The notes beneath the pieces were generated by a model. It saw nothing but the letters and a program-made list of their open reading frames with translations, had not been told where the DNA came from and did no database searches. Shown here piece after piece: positions 1 to 11,833 of a DNA stretch of 64,000 nt (positions within the stretch are counted from its first letter, which is position 1; each line of letters starts with the position of its first letter). Source of the DNA: Calendula officinalis (Eukaryota; Streptophyta; Magnoliopsida; Asterales; Asteraceae); assembly GCA_963853835.1 (NCBI GenBank), contig OY970829.1, forward strand, positions 30,839,764 through 30,903,763, written 5' to 3'. The position numbers were made by a program, and so were the translations under genes.

Positions 1-873
1 TTTACACTACCCGATGATATGGAAGATTTCGTGGTGTATAGTGACGCCTCGAATAAGGGTTTTGGTTATGTTTTGATGCAAAGAGGAAATGTGATAGCTT
101 ATGCTTCAAGACAATTGAAGGATGTGGAAACGAGGTATACTACTCATGACTTAGAGTTGGCAGCGATTGTGTTTGCCTTAAAGATTTGGAGGCATTACCT
201 GTATGGAACAAGGTGTACATTATACACGGATCACAAAAGCCTCCAATATGTGTTCACTCAAAAGGATTTGAATATGAGAAAAAGAAGGTGGATCGAGTTG
301 ATTAGTGATTATGATTGTGAAATTGTTTATCATGAAGGAAAGGCTAACGTGGTGGCCGACGCCCTGAGTAGAAAAGTTCATGAGAAGCCGGTCAAGGCTA
401 AGTAAATGCGGATTGAAGTGATATCTAGTATTATCGAAGGGATAAAAACCGCACAAACCGAAGTGATGGGAAAATACGAACTTAGACAAGAAAGATTGGG
501 AAAGAATCAATTAGTTGAAGAAAATGTCCAAGGGTTGAAAACCGTGAATGGTCGGATTTGGGTTCCGAAATTCGGTGGAAACCGAAAGGTATTGTTGGAT
601 GATGCTCACAAGTCCAAGTACTCGATTCATCCCAGAAGTATAAAGACTTATCAAGACTTAAAGAGAATTTATTGGTGGCCGGGGATGAAGTCGAGAGTAG
701 CAAAGTACATTTCAAAGTGTGCCACGTGTGCACAAGTGAAAACCGGCACCAAGTGCCTTATGGGGTTGCACAATCGTTGCAAGTGCCGGCCGGGAAATGG
801 GAAGACATCACTATGGATTTCATTGTTGGTCTCCCAAAGACGAGTAAGAATCATGATACTATTTGGGTGATTG
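1..873 (+). pseudogene. Ty3/gypsy-1 pol fragment: RNase H and start of integrase
   Basis: The frame from 19 encodes the end of a Ty3-type reverse transcriptase/RNase H polyprotein: a YSDASNKGFG strand, TDHKSLQYVF, and the closing ANVVADALSRK motif. An in-frame TAA at 403-405 breaks the frame, which then continues into the integrase HHCC zinc-binding region (a histidine-containing stretch, then CATCAQVK). Near 740-760 the reading shifts by one frame into WEDITMDFIVGLPKT and IWVIV, where copia-1 interrupts it. The polyprotein resumes at 17304. The element is dead because of the stop and the frameshift. It is an ordinary plant Ty3 polyprotein and the 5' half lies outside the window. Confidence 0.9.
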
Positions 874-1502
874 TGTTGGAATATGCTTCAAGCGTATAAC
901 ATATAGTTATATGGATAGTTATTTGTGAGCCTAAAGGGTCACACACTAAAACACCTAACACCATAAGATATGTAGTGTAATTAGGGTAATTACATTACAT
1001 ATTAATATAAGCTACATGCTTGTATATATTAAAGTTTAATATTAATTGCTAATATTAGAACTTTATTGTGAGCAAACTAGAAGGAACAAAAGATAGGGAC
1101 TAGAATGTTAATAATCATAATTGATTATGGGAAGTCAATAAAAGGGAATCAAGGGCAAGATAAATCTCACCCCATGCAAACCCTATTCGGCCGCCCCCTT
1201 CACACACCTCTCTAGACTTTTGCTCTCTTTGCTTGAAGATTGGACTAGCATCCCTTGGTGTTCTTGCACAGGTGTTGTGTGGACTAGCTTTGGAGGAATT
1301 CCCCGTTGGAGTTCTTGGTTTCCGTCGTACCACATCTCCATCCGATTCATAATATACAAAGGCTTCAAGGGTATGAATTATTCATCTCAACTCTTTGTAT
1401 TTATCATTAGTTTAATTGTATGATTGATATCAAGATCCGTTTATGGTGATAAACTATTTTCCGCTACGTTTTGTTACTTGTAATAACCGAAAATCACCAT
1501 TA
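874..1502 (+). repeat. 5' LTR of copia-1
   Basis: Matches 16684-17298 along its length. It begins TGTTGGAATATGC and ends CACCATTA, so the terminal dinucleotides are TG and TA rather than the usual TG and CA. Confidence 0.9.
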
Positions 1503-2531
1503 GTGGTATCACGAGTCATTATATTAATCATATAATTAGCTAGTTTTTGTGAAAAGTGGAAAAAATCAATCCTTTTTGGTACCCTAATTCCGAACGGAAA
1601 ATATAAGAACCCTAGGGTTCTTTATTTTTTCGCAATTTTTAATTATAATGGGTTAAAAATATGATTTTTTGGAACCCTAATTGCCACTTATTACAAAAAC
1701 ACATCAAAAAATTAATCTTGTTATTGTATTTTTTGATTATTTGGCTTGGAATTACTTGTTTAATTTCGTTTTTGATATGGCAAAACATGTATTTTTGCCA
1801 TATCCAAAGCCAAAGCCTTGTCAATTGTTTCTTGTTTGTGCAAACCGATGAAAACCTAGACCTTTTGATTGATTGTGGTTGAATGTTTGGTTGTTTTGGG
1901 AAAGCCGTGTTTTTGGCTAAATTTGGTTGTAATCTTTTAATTTTTTCTTTTATTTTTGGTGCCATTTTTTTGGGGCGTTTTGTAATGTAAAAGTAATATA
2001 ATAGATTGTCTTTCTTTATTTTTTTTATTGTAAATTGTTGACCAAAATTGAAGACAAATGAAGAAAACAACAAATTTCCGTCATCAACACGAGGGCTGTA
2101 TGAAAACAGGTTTTCCATAGGCATACGGACTCCGTTTTGGGCGATTCAAAAGCCTAAAATGCTTGAAAAGTCGTGGGCTACAACTTTCCAGAAGGCCGGG
2201 AACACTATCGAAGACTCCTTCAGTGACCTTTCGAGCTTCAAAGTCTGCTGAAATTTTCTGGCAGATTGCATTTTTTCACAAGTGTTGGTTTCTACTTGCT
2301 CAAGAATGTCTTGGAGCAAGTGGGAGCCCATTGGGTTAATGTTGGTCCGTCCCCTAGTTTGACCCTTCGGTTCGTCGTGATGACTCACGTGACCGTACCT
2401 AGGATTTCATCGGTCGAGGTTTGCACAAAATTTGTTGCATGTTTTATTTATTTTTGTGGTTGTTTTCTTTTCTATTAGATACAAGTAGTAAAACAATTAA
2501 AAAATATGATTTTTGAAACACAAACATTAAA
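1503..2531 (+). other. copia-1 leader, first part, with primer binding site
   Basis: TGGTATCACGAG at 1504-1515 resembles the initiator-Met tRNA complement (usual form TGGTATCAGAGC), but it is imperfect. The rest is AT-rich leader without a convincing coding region. It is cut at 2531 by the nested element. Confidence 0.7.
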
Positions 2532-5226
2532 TGTAACACCGCAAAATTTAGGAAGCGTTTTTTTTTTAAAAAAAAAATGCCCGAAGGCGTTTAGGTTATC
2601 CTCTAGGTTAGTTTAGCGGAAGCATAAAGATAATAATAAGTTTAGGTTTAGGTTTACAAACCAAATGTCCCAAAATAAACTTCAAAACATCAATTATTTA
2701 AACGGTGTCACTTAAACGACATGGCTCCTTTTTAAAACATATCAACTGAGCTTGGTCAATCATCCCGTCCAAAGCACCGATCACCTGAAAAGATTCAACG
2801 AGGGAGGGATTAGCACAAAGCTAAGTGAATGAATATAATCAACAATTTCTGTAAAGCCCAACAAGCTAGCATAGACATCCCTACGGTCTAAAGGCCACGT
2901 AACTACGAATCACCGTCCACTAAAACACGGAAGTTCTAAAACATCTCCGATTGGGGACAACACTGTTTGTTCGAGAAGATCGGGGTCCTGCCGGAGCCTT
3001 AAACCATGGTCGGCCAAACCACGGTAACCGATAGCGTTTCGTGCCCAACACCCGGGCCATAACCTCCCTTAACCATGCAACAAATACAGGTAAGGTCGGA
3101 TACCCTTTAGTCGACACCCGATGCCCAACGCAGTGACTTCTCAAACCTCGGATTAACACACACCGAGCCTCGGCTAACCAACACACCGAGTTGTTGCTTG
3201 CAATCAAGCCAAGTCTCTTCACTTTGTGCACATAACCTATTTGACTCATCTCTAGCAAATAGGTACTAAACTAGCAAGCTAGATACAACGAAACTGCATC
3301 AAAAGCAATGCAACTGAGTTCCCATCGCGAACTCGAGTTCGCGTCGCTAACTCATGTTCGCGTTCGGGAACTCAGTCGCGAAGTGTTCACGGCCAACACC
3401 AAAATTCTCTGTCTCGAGTTCGCGTTTCACGAACTCTAGTTCGCGTCGCGAACTACCTGAAGCTGGTACATTTCCTGCATTTTCAACAAGCATGCATATA
3501 CCAAACTAATTGCAACTAAACACAAGTTGGAGGTTAAATCCACTCACCGAAACCTTCCACTTGTCGAACTCAGAGGTCTAATGTTTCTGAGTCTCGATCC
3601 CGATTCCTGTACACCAAAGGAATACCGAATTAGTATATAATTCCACCAAATTATAAACAATGTTAAATATACATTTACACTAACGCTTGCACTAACTAAA
3701 TAGCCAAACACTTAAACCGTCATAAGAACATGACATGACCATCTACACGTATCTAACAAGTCAACTAGTCATTTGCAAGTCTTACATCCAAACGGGTCAA
3801 ACCGAATTATTAAAACAATGATGCACTCTACAACTACAATCATGTCAACAACTTACAAATCACCAAATTATGTAATTATCACGTTGTTGTCATTCATAAA
3901 CCAAGTCAATCCATACTAAAATACATTTAGTCAAACTTTCACTATATTTGCCCAAACGGGTCAAAAGCTTATATTCGACTTCTACACTTTCCAAACACCA
4001 CTTTAAAGCTAGAATCACACCATTTAACAATTCATGACTAACTAGTCATTTCAACAAGACCAAATTATATCTCCTATACAAGATCACATACATTCCACTT
4101 ACTAGTTCATAATCTAACACAAATTATCCAAACACTATAAAAAACTAGCATTTTTATCAAATCCCACCAATCCTTGGCATAAAACATAACTAACATATCT
4201 AACATGTTATTTTAGCATAACCAAGTAACATAACCCATAAAAATCTATCAATGACATATTTTTCACCAACTAGATATTTAACCCAATAACTAGTTTATAA
4301 ATTATACATAAACTCCATACAACTTTTTAACTAACACTTTCATTCAAACAAGTCATACTTCCACCAAAACATCCAATACTTGATTTCTCAACCTAAGGAA
4401 CAATTCCAAGCATTTAAACAACAAGAACTCCAAGGTTTGTCAAAACCCACATAACCTACTTTTAGCATAAACACCCTAACTTGTACATCTTGCTAAAATA
4501 GTTGTACCTTGTGCTAAATTACTTGTACATAAGCAACAAAACATGTCAAACTTTGCATAAACACTTAAGATAACACTTAACACCATAATCACCACCCAAA
4601 TCTCAAGAACACATAAACCCTAATTTATCAACTATCATGAAATCGAAAATGAACACATATAGGTTGAAGCTTACCTCAAGAGCTTTCCAAAAACGTGTTC
4701 GGATTAAAGATTGGACAAGAAACTAGCTATGAATCTTCAAGATAAGCTCAAGAACACTAATGGGGTTTTTTGTTTTGTTTTAGAGAGAGGTTAGAGAGAG
4801 AGGAGAGAGACGTAGAGAGAGAAAGGAGAGATGGATTGAGATGCCAAAATGGGGCTTTCCCCATCTCAATGGCCGGTCAAGGGTGGGGGTGGGACCCACT
4901 TCACTTTTTTTTTCATTTTTAACAAATACAACACAAAAGTCCCTTTCGTAGATAATTTATTTAAAATACCAAACGGACTCCAATTTTAAAAACGAAAGCA
5001 TTTCTGGAGACGAAATCCGACAAGGAATCTAAAGATATAAAAATCACATTTTTATTTAAACATTTCAGAAAACAGATATTTTAATCCCTTGATTAAAATA
5101 TCACAAAAGGACAAAAGTCAAACAATTCATTTAACACTTAATCAACTTATTCCACATATGGTCAAATAGATATTTTTAAATATCAAAATATACCTAAAAC
5201 ATCTAGGCCAGTTTTAGGATGTTACA
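2532..5226 (-). repeat. Left LTR (3' LTR in element sense) of the TR-GAG element
   Basis: Nearly identical to 8383-11064. It contains a CpG-rich palindrome cluster (3319-3461) and an AG-rich tract (about 4786-4830). Ends are TGTAAC and GTTACA. Confidence 0.93.
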
Positions 5227-5250
5227 ACTCTACCCTCCTTAAAGAGGATT
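5227..5250 (-). other. Polypurine tract of the TR-GAG element
   Basis: In element sense (minus strand) a purine-rich run, AAGGAGGGTAGAG, immediately precedes the 3' LTR. The bases just before it could encode a relic of the usual Ty3 polyprotein end (FKEGR). Confidence 0.8.
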
Positions 5251-7489
5251 CCGTCCCCGGAATCCAACAACAAAATCCAATTAGCAAGCATTTATCACAA
5301 TACGTCTACAACTCTAATCCAATCACTTTCACGTATACATGCTCAACAAAATCACATCCAATATGTCATGCATTTTATAGTATACTTAACAATTCCAACT
5401 TTTCCATATAATGTTCCCGCAAAACATTGTCATTTCAATTAACAGTCTATTCATTTCTGTAGTCTATACTTACCCCAAATAATCTCATTACTCATATTGC
5501 ATTTACCTTAAAACATCCAATCAATTCATTTCATTTTCTCTATACACAAATTCAAACATCTCGATAAACAAATATCAACTACCATTCATGGTTGAGTTAG
5601 AATTTCTCATGACATACTAGCGATCCACATGCATATGTTTAAAAATTATCTTACACAAAGTCCCAACAATTAACCCAAGTTTCAATTATCTACTCATTTT
5701 CTTCCTTATTCTAACAAAATTTACAACTTTGACCCGCAATTTTAAGAACCTCCAATAAAATTTCCGGTCTTAATCAACTAATTTTCAAAAGAATACACTT
5801 TCAGAACACAAAGTCACATCAATTTTCGCATACTAAGCACAAACTGGTCAAAATCAAGCAATTCATCGCGACACTATCGAGGTCCTTAGTTAACAATACT
5901 TCTAACAATCATCAACTATTATGCATAATCAACCACATTACAAGTATGGAAAAATTTTACAAAGTCAAGTTGCACGTTTTGACATAACTAGTCACAGTTT
6001 ACACAAGTCAAGTCTACCCCACATATCTCATTACAATCATGGCAATACAAATAGCAACAACTTTTATACCCAATTAGTCATACCTATGACCTAACAGATC
6101 AAAACAAGTTTTATCATCCAAAAATTGTTCTTATTACTTCCATAACATGTCAAGCTACTCATCAAATCGACTCATGCAATTATCAATGATTATTATCATG
6201 ATCAAGATCTAACAACTAAGAGCATTCAATCCAGTCTTGACACTAATCACCTTAAACGTTTCAACATTGAGAAATTTATCATAACGATTTCAAACATACA
6301 GTTCACAGTTCATTAACATGTCAAACTCATGTGATGACTAAAAAGCACTCTCAATTACATGTCAACTTTTACTTAGACTTCAAGTAAACCAATCACAATT
6401 CAACTAGTTCTTAACTCTTACCTATTAACATCCAATTAGCTAGATAATTTTATCAACTCAATTCACAATTAAGCACAAACAACTCTTATCATTTCTATCA
6501 TGAAATTCGATCTAGGAACATATCTCTGAAGACATAAAAGCTTAAAATCTCAGTTTGACAACTATTATTACAATCAATAAAACATCATTATCCCTTTGAG
6601 TAATTTAAAATTTTAACAATTTTAAACTATGATCAATTTTATTAACACAAATCATTTCAATAAAATCATTAAATCTAAACATAGATTTAAGCATAAATCA
6701 CAATCTCAACACTTTTCTCAAATAATTTCATAATCAATGCAATCACTTACAACCTCTTTTATCTTCAATTATTACTATCACAAGTCAACTCAAAATAGTC
6801 TACACATACAGTTCATTAGCAACTTTTCAGAATCCAAATTCAACATAGAAAACCAATCAGGTTTGCATCATAAACATTTCAGGTCATTCAAATATTTAAT
6901 ACCGACTATCTGTCATAATTAATGTCTATAACCAAAAACAAACATCAATTTATTCACGTTGCACAAACATTTCTGATTCTCACTATACAAGTCACTACAT
7001 GTGACCCGACATGTCACAATAAAAGTTTCACTTTTTCACATAACAAACACTAATCCTACTTGGACTATTCGATTCCCGCATGCAATTCCATCCATTTTAA
7101 TTACAAGCATCACATTCTAACAGTTTACAATAATTACTATTATACTCAATTTGATCCATGGTCACATATGTTGTGACCGAAACCGACATACAACCGATTC
7201 TCTTCACTTCTCCTAGAGTGAAGGAACAAACAAACAGTTACAATCAACATGTCATCAATTTGCACAACATGAAGACGAGCAATTTTAACCACCGAGACAC
7301 TATATGTGTCCCGACAAACAAGAAAAGATTCAATCTTCTATAACGTTTATTCATAACTTTGATTAAACTAGACTAACCCATACATCATATCACACTGAAG
7401 GTAAGCAGTTCAGTTCATCACAACATTTCACAAATCTTAGCTAAGCAATCCTCTCAATTACTAATTTTACATAAACACAAGTATTGAGT
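5251..7489 (-). other. Non-coding interior of the TR-GAG element
   Basis: About 2.2 kb of AT-rich sequence with no convincing coding frame on either strand and no recognisable pol remnant. Short words such as ACATGTCA and CAAGTCA recur. It is best read as spacer of a large deletion-type derivative. Confidence 0.7.
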
Positions 7490-8209
7490 TTATAAAAACA
7501 TACCCGAGCTATCACTGTCAGTGACATCAGCACTCTTTCTTTTCCTTTCTACAGTTGATGAAGATTCCCCGACCACCACCGCACTTGACCCATAATCCAT
7601 TTTCTTTTTCAAAGGACATTTACTCTTTTCATGTCCCTCACTTGGACAATTCCAACACACAACCCGTGGAAACTCACAATCCGTACTCTTGTGCCCAAAG
7701 TGGCCACATTTAACGCACTTCATGGTCTGGGTTGTGCACGTCCCCGAATGAGCGGACTTACATTTACGGCACCATGGGTTCTTCTGATCCGATCTACGAA
7801 CAGTCTGTTTACGACTCATGTTTCCCGGTGGTTTATAGGCACCTTGGTACCCTAACTCTAGATGTGACGGGATTTCCAAGGGTGGGTATGGGTACAGTCC
7901 CTGAGGTGGTAGTGGATGATTTATCTGAGGTGGAGAGGGTTGGTTCATTTGTGGCGGAAATGGATAATTTGCTAGTGGTTGTGTTGACGGGAGAGTAAGG
8001 AGCAATGGGGCGAGGATCGATGGTGTCATTCCTTTGATTAGCCGTCGTTGTTGTTGTACCTGATTTCTCAACTCTTGCACTTCGTTTTCCAACGCCTTTA
8101 TATGTGCTTCCCGGTCAGTCTCCACATTGTTACTTGAGGTAGCAACTTTTTCTGGGGTCAAGGGGGTCGGGTTCTCTTTATCCGTCATATCTGTAGCAAA
8201 ACACAACAT
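7490..8209 (-). CDS. Zinc-knuckle (nucleocapsid-like) protein of the TR-GAG element
   Basis: A 239-codon ORF begins with ATG at 8207-8209. In order it shows an acidic/helical start, a probable coiled coil (EAHIKALENEVQELRNQ, about residues 34-50), a Pro-rich stretch (about 70-115), and a cysteine cluster at about 145-200. In the cluster, CVKCGHFGHKSTDC and CWNCPSEGHEKSKC are classic CX2CX4HX4C knuckles, and CRKCKSAHSGTC before them is shorter. The usual Ty3 capsid domain is not apparent, so this is a nucleocapsid-like RNA-binding protein rather than full gag. It is the only ORF between the primer binding site and the polypurine tract. A start at the second Met (MTDKE) is equally possible. Confidence 0.8.
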   Translation of the reverse strand: MLCFATDMTDKENPTPLTPEKVATSSNNVETDREAHIKALENEVQELRNQVQQQRRLIKGMTPSILAPLLLTLPSTQPLANYPFPPQMNQPSPPQINHPLPPQGLYPYPPLEIPSHLELGYQGAYKPPGNMSRKQTVRRSDQKNPWCRKCKSAHSGTCTTQTMKCVKCGHFGHKSTDCEFPRVVCWNCPSEGHEKSKCPLKKKMDYGSSAVVVGESSSTVERKRKSADVTDSDSSGMFL

Positions 8210-8367
8210 CTCACGAAAGCTTAGTTTAAATCGTTAGTAACTACATACTAACTATAAACTAACTTCATTCACATTTGCTCTAATCCCGCTCGTCCGGAAT
8301 GCTTGACCAAGCTTGAGCCACGATTTGGGAATGGAACACCAACCCCGTGTATCCATCGCCAAACCGA

Positions 8368-8379
8368 AGCTCTGATACC
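8368..8379 (-). other. Primer binding site of the TR-GAG element
   Basis: Minus strand TGGTATCAGAGC, complementary to the 3' end of initiator-Met tRNA, three bases inside the right LTR. This fixes the element orientation. Confidence 0.9.
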
Positions 8380-8382
8380 AAA

Positions 8383-11064
8383 TTGTAACACCGCAAAATT
8401 TAGGAAGCATTTTTTTTTTTAAAAATGCCCGAAGGCGTTTAGGTTATCCTCTAGGTTAGTTTAGCGGAAGCATAAAGATAATAATAAGTTTAGGTTTACA
8501 AACCAAATGTCCCAAAATAAACTTCAAAACATCAATTATTTAAACGGTGTCACTTAAACGACATGGCTCCTTTTTAAAACATATCAACTGAGCTTGGTCA
8601 ATCATCCCGTCCAAAGCACCGATCACCTGAAAAGATTCAACGAGGGAGGGATTAGCACAAAGCTAAGTGAATGAATATAATCAACAATTTCTGTAAAGCC
8701 CAACAAGCTAGCATAGACATCCCTACGGTCTAAAGGCCACGTAACTACGAATCACCGTCCACTAAAACACGGAAGTTCTAAAACATCTCCGATTGGGGAC
8801 AACACTGTTTGTTCGAGAAGATCGGGGTCCTGCCGGAGCCTTAAACCATGGTCGGCCAAACCACGGTAACCGATAGCGTTTCGTGCCCAACACCCGGGCC
8901 ATAACCTCCCTTAACCATGCAACAAATACAGGTAAGGTCGGATACCCTTTAGTCGACACCCGATGCCCAGCGCAGTGACTTCTCAAACCTCGGATTAACA
9001 CACACCGAGCCTCGGCTAACCAACACACCGAGTTGTTGCTTGCAATCAAGCCAAGTCTCTTCACTTTGTGCACATAACCTATTTGACTCATCTCTAGCAA
9101 ATAGGTACTAAACTAGCAAGCTAGATACAACGAAACTGCATCAAAAGCAATGCAACTGAGTTCCCATCGCGAACTCGAGTTCGCGTCGCTAACTCATGTT
9201 CGCGTTCGGGAACTCAGTCGCGAAGTGTTCACGGCCAACACCAAAATTCTCTGTCTCGAGTTCGCGTTTCGCGAACTCTAGTTCACGTCGCGAACTACCT
9301 GAAGCTGGTACATTTCCTGCATTTTCAACAAGCATGCATATACCAAACTAATTGTAACAAAACACAAGTTGGAGGTTAAATCCACTCACCGAAACCTTCC
9401 ACTTGTTGAACTCAGAGATCTAATGTTTCTGAGTCTCGATCCCGATTCCTGTACACCAAAGGAATACCGAATTAGTATATAATTCCACCAAATTATAAAC
9501 AATGTTAAATATACATTTACACTAACGCTTGCACTAACTAAATAGCCAAACACTTAAACCGTCATAAGAACATGACATGACCATCTACACGTATCTAACA
9601 AGTCAACTAGTCATTTGCAAGTCTTACATCCAAACGGGTCAAACCGAATTATTAAAACAATAATGCACTCTACAACTACAATCATGTCAACAACTTACAA
9701 ATCACCAAATTATGTAATTATCACGTTGTTGTCATTCATAAACCAAGTCAATCCATACTAAAATACATTTAGTCAAACTTTCACTATATTTGCCCAAACG
9801 GGTCAAAAGCTTATATTCGACTTCTACACTTTCCAAACACCACTTTAAAGCTAGAATCACACCATTTAACAATTCATGACTAACTAGTCATTTCAACAAG
9901 ACCAAATTATATCTCCTATACAAGATCACATACATTCCACTTACTAGTTCATAATCTAACACAAATTATCCAAACACTATAAAAAACTAGCATTTTTATC
10001 AAATCCCACCAATCCTTGGCATAAAACATAACTAACATATCTAACATGTTATTTTAGCATAACCAAGTAACATAACCCATAAAAATCTATCAATGACATA
10101 TTTTTCACCAACTAGATATTTAACCCAATAACTAGTTTATAAATTATACATAAACTCCATACAACTTTTTAACTAACACTTTCATTCAAACAAGTCATAC
10201 TTCCACCAAAACATCCAATACTTGATTTCTCAACCTAAGGAACAATTCCAAGCATTTAAACAACAAGAACTCCAAGGTTTGTCAAAACCCACATAACCTA
10301 CTTTTAGCATAAACACCCTAACTTGTACATCTTGCTAAAATAGTTGTACCTTGTGCTAAATTACTTTTACATAAGCAACAAAACATGTCAAACTTTGCAT
10401 AAACACTTAAGATAACACTTAACACCATAATCACCACCCAAATCTCAAGAACACATAAACCCTAATTTATCAACTATCATGAAATCGAAAATGAACACAT
10501 ATAGGTTGAAGCTTACCTCAAGAGCTTTCCAAAAACGTGTTCGGATTAAAGATTGGACAAGAAACTAGCTATGAATCTTCAAGATAAGCTCAAGAACACT
10601 AATGGGGTTTTTTTGTTTTAGAGAGAGGTTAGAGAGAGAGGAGAGAGACGTAGAGAGAGAAAGGAGAGATGGATTGAGATGCCAAAATGGGGCTTTCCCC
10701 ATCTCAATGGCCGGTCAAGGGTGGGGGTGGGACCCACTTCACTTTTTTTTTCATTTTTAACAAATACAACACAAAAGTCCCTTTCGTAGATAATTTATTT
10801 AAAATACCAAACGGACTCCAATTTTAAAAACGAAAGCATTTCTGGAGACGAAATCCGACAAGGAATCTAAAGATATAAAAATCACATTTTTATTTAAACA
10901 TTTCAGAAAACAGATATTTTAATCCCTTGATTAAAATATCACAAAAGGACAAAAGTCAAACAATTCATTTAACACTTAATCAACTTATTCCACATATGGT
11001 CAAATAGATATTTTCAAATATCAAAATATACCTAAAACATCTAGGCCAGTTTTAGGATGTTACA
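8383..11064 (-). repeat. Right LTR (5' LTR in element sense) of the TR-GAG element
   Basis: Nearly identical to 2532-5226. It lacks a 6-bp unit of the GGTTTA run and has scattered single differences. Confidence 0.93.
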
Positions 11065-11833
11065 TTAAAACATCCAAAATTTTAATCATGTATGATTACT
11101 TGTTAATCATCAATGATTATTGCTTAATCACCTATGATCACTGTTTAATCATCAATGATTACTTGTTAATCGTCGATGATTACAGTTTAATCATATATGA
11201 TTATGAAATTAATCTAAACTTGTTTTTTGAGATTAATACAAAAGTTTAAATATGATTTGAAACTTATAATTTAATAATCGCTAAACGTTTTTACCGCTTA
11301 ATAAACCGACTTATGAAGTGGTATGAATGAAGTACATGATTCATTCATATCTTAATAAAATTTTATCACAAATTTTTTTTCCATCCCTAAAATTTAAGTC
11401 ACGCCGTCCAATCGGTTGCAAATCACTTGCTTCTATTTTTGAATTCACGTGAGACGTGGTTTGAATTTAGATCCGAGGTCATTATTCTCTACGCGTGAGA
11501 CCTATACCTATTTTGACATGATTTCACATTGGATGACTTAATCGAGTTAACGATGAGACCTTGACTCGAGGCGAAGATGCGACAAACATGCCACTTGACC
11601 CTAGATGCTTGTTCACTAGGTGCCATGAAGTCCCATACCTCTAAGAGTTGCACTTGTAATGCAATTGTTGATCGTCACCTACCTATTGGATCTATCATCT
11701 CTAGCAGATCAACTGATGCGATGATAGAAGCTCAATGGGATCTTAGCTTTTAATTAAAATTAATTGGGTAGCTAATTTATTAAAAGAAATTGATTATTGA
11801 AAATACTAATTAATGAACTTTGTAATTTTGTAG
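11065..11833 (+). other. copia-1 leader, second part
   Basis: Continues the copia-1 leader after the TTAAA duplication. It contains a 21-bp tandem array (11082-11207) and then unremarkable AT-rich sequence up to the gag ATG. Confidence 0.7.
11082..11207 (+). repeat. Six tandem 21-bp imperfect palindromes
   Basis: Units start at 11082, 11103, 11124, 11145, 11166 and 11187. Each follows TTAATCA-NNN-ATGATTA plus a 4-base spacer. Each unit is itself a near-palindrome, so the transcript could form a row of small hairpins. Confidence 0.9.

Larger units (their letters stand above)
2532..11064 (-). mobile_element. Non-autonomous LTR retrotransposon (TR-GAG/LARD type) nested in copia-1
   Basis: LTRs of about 2.69 kb (2532-5226 and 8383-11064) start TGTAAC and end GTTACA, and are flanked by the 5-bp duplication TTAAA (2527-2531 and 11065-11069). 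The primer binding site lies beside the right LTR and the polypurine tract beside the left LTR, so the element reads on the minus strand. The internal region is only about 3.16 kb and contains a zinc-knuckle ORF but no protease, reverse transcriptase, RNase H or integrase. It must therefore rely on enzymes from another element. The LTRs differ by only a few substitutions and short indels, so the insertion is young. Confidence 0.92.

Noticed and set aside
2920..3258. 112-codon minus-strand ORF, repeated at 8762-9100
   Set aside because: Lies inside the LTRs and is preserved only because the LTRs are nearly identical. No protein-like features.
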